Positions 5,589 through 6,892 of a stretch of 6,892 nt of DNA are shown here, piece by piece; the stretch's first letter is position 1, and the number at the start of each line of letters is the position of its first letter. The notes under the pieces were generated by a model. That model was given only the letters and a program-made list of their open reading frames with translations, was not told the DNA's origin and ran no database searches. The position numbers and the translations under genes are program-made. Source of the DNA: Planctomycetaceae bacterium (lineage in GTDB: Bacteria; Planctomycetota; Planctomycetia; Pirellulales; Thermoguttaceae); assembly GCA_015062085.1 (NCBI GenBank), contig SUVI01000178.1:1-6892 (forward strand), in the 5' to 3' direction.

Positions 5589-6263
5589 CTAACGCGATGG
5601 AATAGGTTTTGCGCGGAAATCGTAGAATCGGTTTCGGCCTTCACAGGCGGTGATCCCCGCGTAAAAAACGTTCGGCCAGCCGCCGTCGATGGGGCACGTG
5701 AGGCTCTTGCCATCGCACGACATCGTGAGGAACGTCCCGTCCTCGTTCGTGAAGATCTCGGCCGACAGGTCGTATACGACTCCCGGAGAAAACTGCGTTT
5801 CCAGAAATCCCAGCTTCTTCCAGGAGGGGTTGCCGTCTTTGAAATAGTGATGCCAGAGATTCAGTCCCCGGTCAAAAAGCACGACTTCCAGATGCTCACG
5901 ATGCACCGGAACGAGTTCCCGGGAAAAAACGAGCAGCGGCGCCATCCGATGATCGAACGCGCATCGCGTGCTGAATACTGAATCCTGCTGAAACGGCGTT
6001 TTGTAGAGCATACTGACGTACGTCTCCGGCGAACTGAGCTGCTCTTCCGGAGTCATGCCGGGTGGAATGCGGTTCGAGATGCAGTCATCGTTCTGTTCCC
6101 ACTCCCCCGTGACTTCCCAGCGCGGACTTCGGACCGTCAGCCACTCCTCCGCGTCCCACGCACCGCGGGCAAACGAGACACACACCTCCTCGCAGAAGGC
6201 CGTCATCGGCATGAAGATCGACAAAAAAAACAGAATGGACGCAATACCGGAACGTGATCTCAT
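5589..6263 (-). CDS. Secreted beta-rich (concanavalin A-like) protein of unassigned family
   Basis: 224 residues from the ATG at 6263. Residues 1-24 are a signal peptide: basic MRSRSG, core IASILFFLSIFMPM, then TAFCEE. There is no proper lipobox, since Phe precedes Cys24. The mature part has alternating strands and aromatic motifs (SPRWEVTGEWEQND 46-59, FDHRMAPLLVFSRE 103-116, EHLEVVLFDRGLNLWHHYF 123-141, SWKKLGF 147-153, YAGITACEGRNRFYDF 201-216), consistent with a ConA-like jelly roll of the kind found beside polysaccharide-degrading genes. Seven cysteines (24, 27, 61, 101, 183, 190, 207) allow disulfides in the periplasm or outside. The frame stays open for 24 more codons upstream, but that part would hide the signal peptide and run through a hairpin, and AGAGG sits seven bases before 6263. 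It follows another ConA-like gene on the same strand. No catalytic residues are assigned. Confidence 0.75.
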   Translation of the reverse strand: MRSRSGIASILFFLSIFMPMTAFCEEVCVSFARGAWDAEEWLTVRSPRWEVTGEWEQNDDCISNRIPPGMTPEEQLSSPETYVSMLYKTPFQQDSVFSTRCAFDHRMAPLLVFSRELVPVHREHLEVVLFDRGLNLWHHYFKDGNPSWKKLGFLETQFSPGVVYDLSAEIFTNEDGTFLTMSCDGKSLTCPIDGGWPNVFYAGITACEGRNRFYDFRAKPIPSR

Positions 6264-6280
6264 GAAAAAACCTCTTTTTC
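6264..6280 (-). promoter_or_regulatory. AU hairpin with the Shine-Dalgarno in its loop
   Basis: On the minus strand GAAAAA and TTTTTC can pair around GAGGT, leaving the GAGG Shine-Dalgarno in the loop, with the ATG directly after the stem. The stem is weak (five A-U pairs and one G-C), so it would melt easily. The ribosome binding site decides the start of the secreted protein; the hairpin role is speculative. Confidence 0.35.
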
Positions 6281-6297
6281 GGCGGGATCTATCAAGA

Positions 6298-6326
6298 AAG
6301 GAGACCCGCACCGCACGAGTCTCCTT
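6298..6326 (-). terminator. Strong hairpin after the right-hand LamG gene (terminator or attenuator)
   Basis: AAGGAGAC (6298-6305) pairs with GTCTCCTT (6319-6326). The stem can be extended by three more pairs, including one G-U, to about 11 bp around a seven-base loop. On the minus strand it is followed by UCUUGAU, only a modest U-tract. It lies 30 bases after the LamG stop and 34 bases before the next start. No promoter was seen between hairpin and next gene, so it may act as a partial terminator. Confidence 0.55.
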
Positions 6327-6356
6327 GAAATTCAAAAAACGGAACGTTTCAAGACG

Positions 6357-6892
6357 CTATTTTGCGAGTCCCTGCGTGAACAGCGCGTTCATCTGGTCTT
6401 CCGTCAGCACGGCCGGCCAGTACTGGAATCCGCGCGTTTCGCCATTGAGCGGGTATTTGTACGCACCGGTCCCGTCATTTCCAACATGCCAGTTCATGCT
6501 TGAAGCGAGCGTTTTGAGCGTCGAAATGTCGTCCGAGATGAACTGAAGTCTGCCGTTCTGCGTCCCGACGTAAAGGACTGCGTTTCCGTCACGATCCGCG
6601 GTGACGCCGAAGAACGTCCATTCCCCGTGATTGTAGAAGAGCTGGCGAATGTCTTCGCGGGCCTTGCCGTCGCCAAGATTCAGCGTGACGGCAGCATTCC
6701 CCTTTTCCTCAAAAACGGCAAGCACCAGACCGGGATTCCGGCCGGAACGCCAGTCTTTATTCGACACGAGAGCCGGATCGCCATTCTGCGGGCCGTTCGA
6801 CTTGAACCAGACGACGAAACTGAAATCGCCGTCCTGCCCAGTCTTGACCTGCGCCGGGTCGGTGACCGGGTTTTCGAGACTCGCGGGAACTT
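6357..6892 (-). CDS. LamG/concanavalin A-like domain protein, C-terminal part (runs off right edge)
   Basis: 177 codons before TAG at 6357-6359 are visible and the frame is open to the right edge, so the N-terminus is missing. Seen in order: DGDFSFVVWFKSN (residues 20-32 of the visible part), the typical first LamG strands; DPALVSNKDWRSGRNPGLVLAV (38-59), a loop pattern common in LamG domains attached to calcineurin-like phosphoesterases and other hydrolases of PVC bacteria; LNLGDG (70-75); EWTFFGVTADRDGNAVLYVGT (90-110), the late strands; and GFQYWPAVLTEDQMNALFTQG (154-174), the closing strand and helix. LamG jelly rolls usually bind carbohydrate or protein outside the cell. Any catalytic domain would lie N-terminal, beyond the window. 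A GTG at 6767 is internal and not the start. It is followed by a strong hairpin and then the small secreted protein. Confidence 0.8.
   Translation of the reverse strand, partial: VPASLENPVTDPAQVKTGQDGDFSFVVWFKSNGPQNGDPALVSNKDWRSGRNPGLVLAVFEEKGNAAVTLNLGDGKAREDIRQLFYNHGEWTFFGVTADRDGNAVLYVGTQNGRLQFISDDISTLKTLASSMNWHVGNDGTGAYKYPLNGETRGFQYWPAVLTEDQMNALFTQGLAK

Noticed and set aside
6264..6335. N-terminal extension of the secreted protein by 24 residues
   Set aside because: It would bury the signal peptide and pass through the hairpin; the ATG at 6263 has a proper Shine-Dalgarno.

Overview
The window reads as bacterial chromosome. Signal-peptide LamG/concanavalin A-like proteins, AAGGAGG-type ribosome binding sites and sigma70-like promoters fit a Gram-negative of the PVC group. 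The style of the LamG proteins suggests a Lentisphaerota/Victivallales-like gut or sediment organism. That placement is an inference from protein style; no rRNA or marker gene is present. There is no tRNA, rRNA, IS element or CRISPR array.

Layout: (1) 1-526, minus strand: N-terminal part of an exported LamG protein that runs off the left edge. It has its own promoter backed by helically phased A-tracts (597-634). (2) 527-975: a divergent control region. It holds the minus promoter for the LamG gene and a plus promoter (860-887) enclosed by a perfect 12-bp inverted repeat. (3) 976-2957, plus strand: two translationally coupled glycosyltransferases, a GT8 (LPS-type galactosyl/glucosyltransferase-like) and a GT2, overlapping by ATGA. 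They probably act one after the other on a surface glycan such as the LPS core, O-antigen or capsule. (4) 2958-5562, minus strand: a two-gene operon. The first gene is a C39-like papain-fold cysteine peptidase with a long low-complexity acidic tail (4440-5468). The second is a membrane-anchored coiled-coil protein (3048-4415). The operon is read from a strong promoter at 5534-5562 and is convergent with the glycosyltransferases. (5) 5589-6892, minus strand: a secreted jelly-roll-like protein of unassigned family (5589-6263), then the C-terminal part of a second LamG-type protein that enters from the right edge, with a strong hairpin between them.

The part most likely to be undescribed is the peptidase/coiled-coil pair. 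The peptidase keeps a convincing Gln-Cys-His-Asp set. However, it has no signal peptide and no ABC-transporter fusion, so it does not look like a bacteriocin-processing C39. Its repeat-bearing acidic tail contains a run resembling a Ca2+-binding loop. The partner has an N-terminal hydrophobic segment, a long coiled coil and a TPR-like C-terminal hairpin, as expected of a membrane scaffold or sensor. Their joint function is unknown and cannot be settled from the sequence alone.
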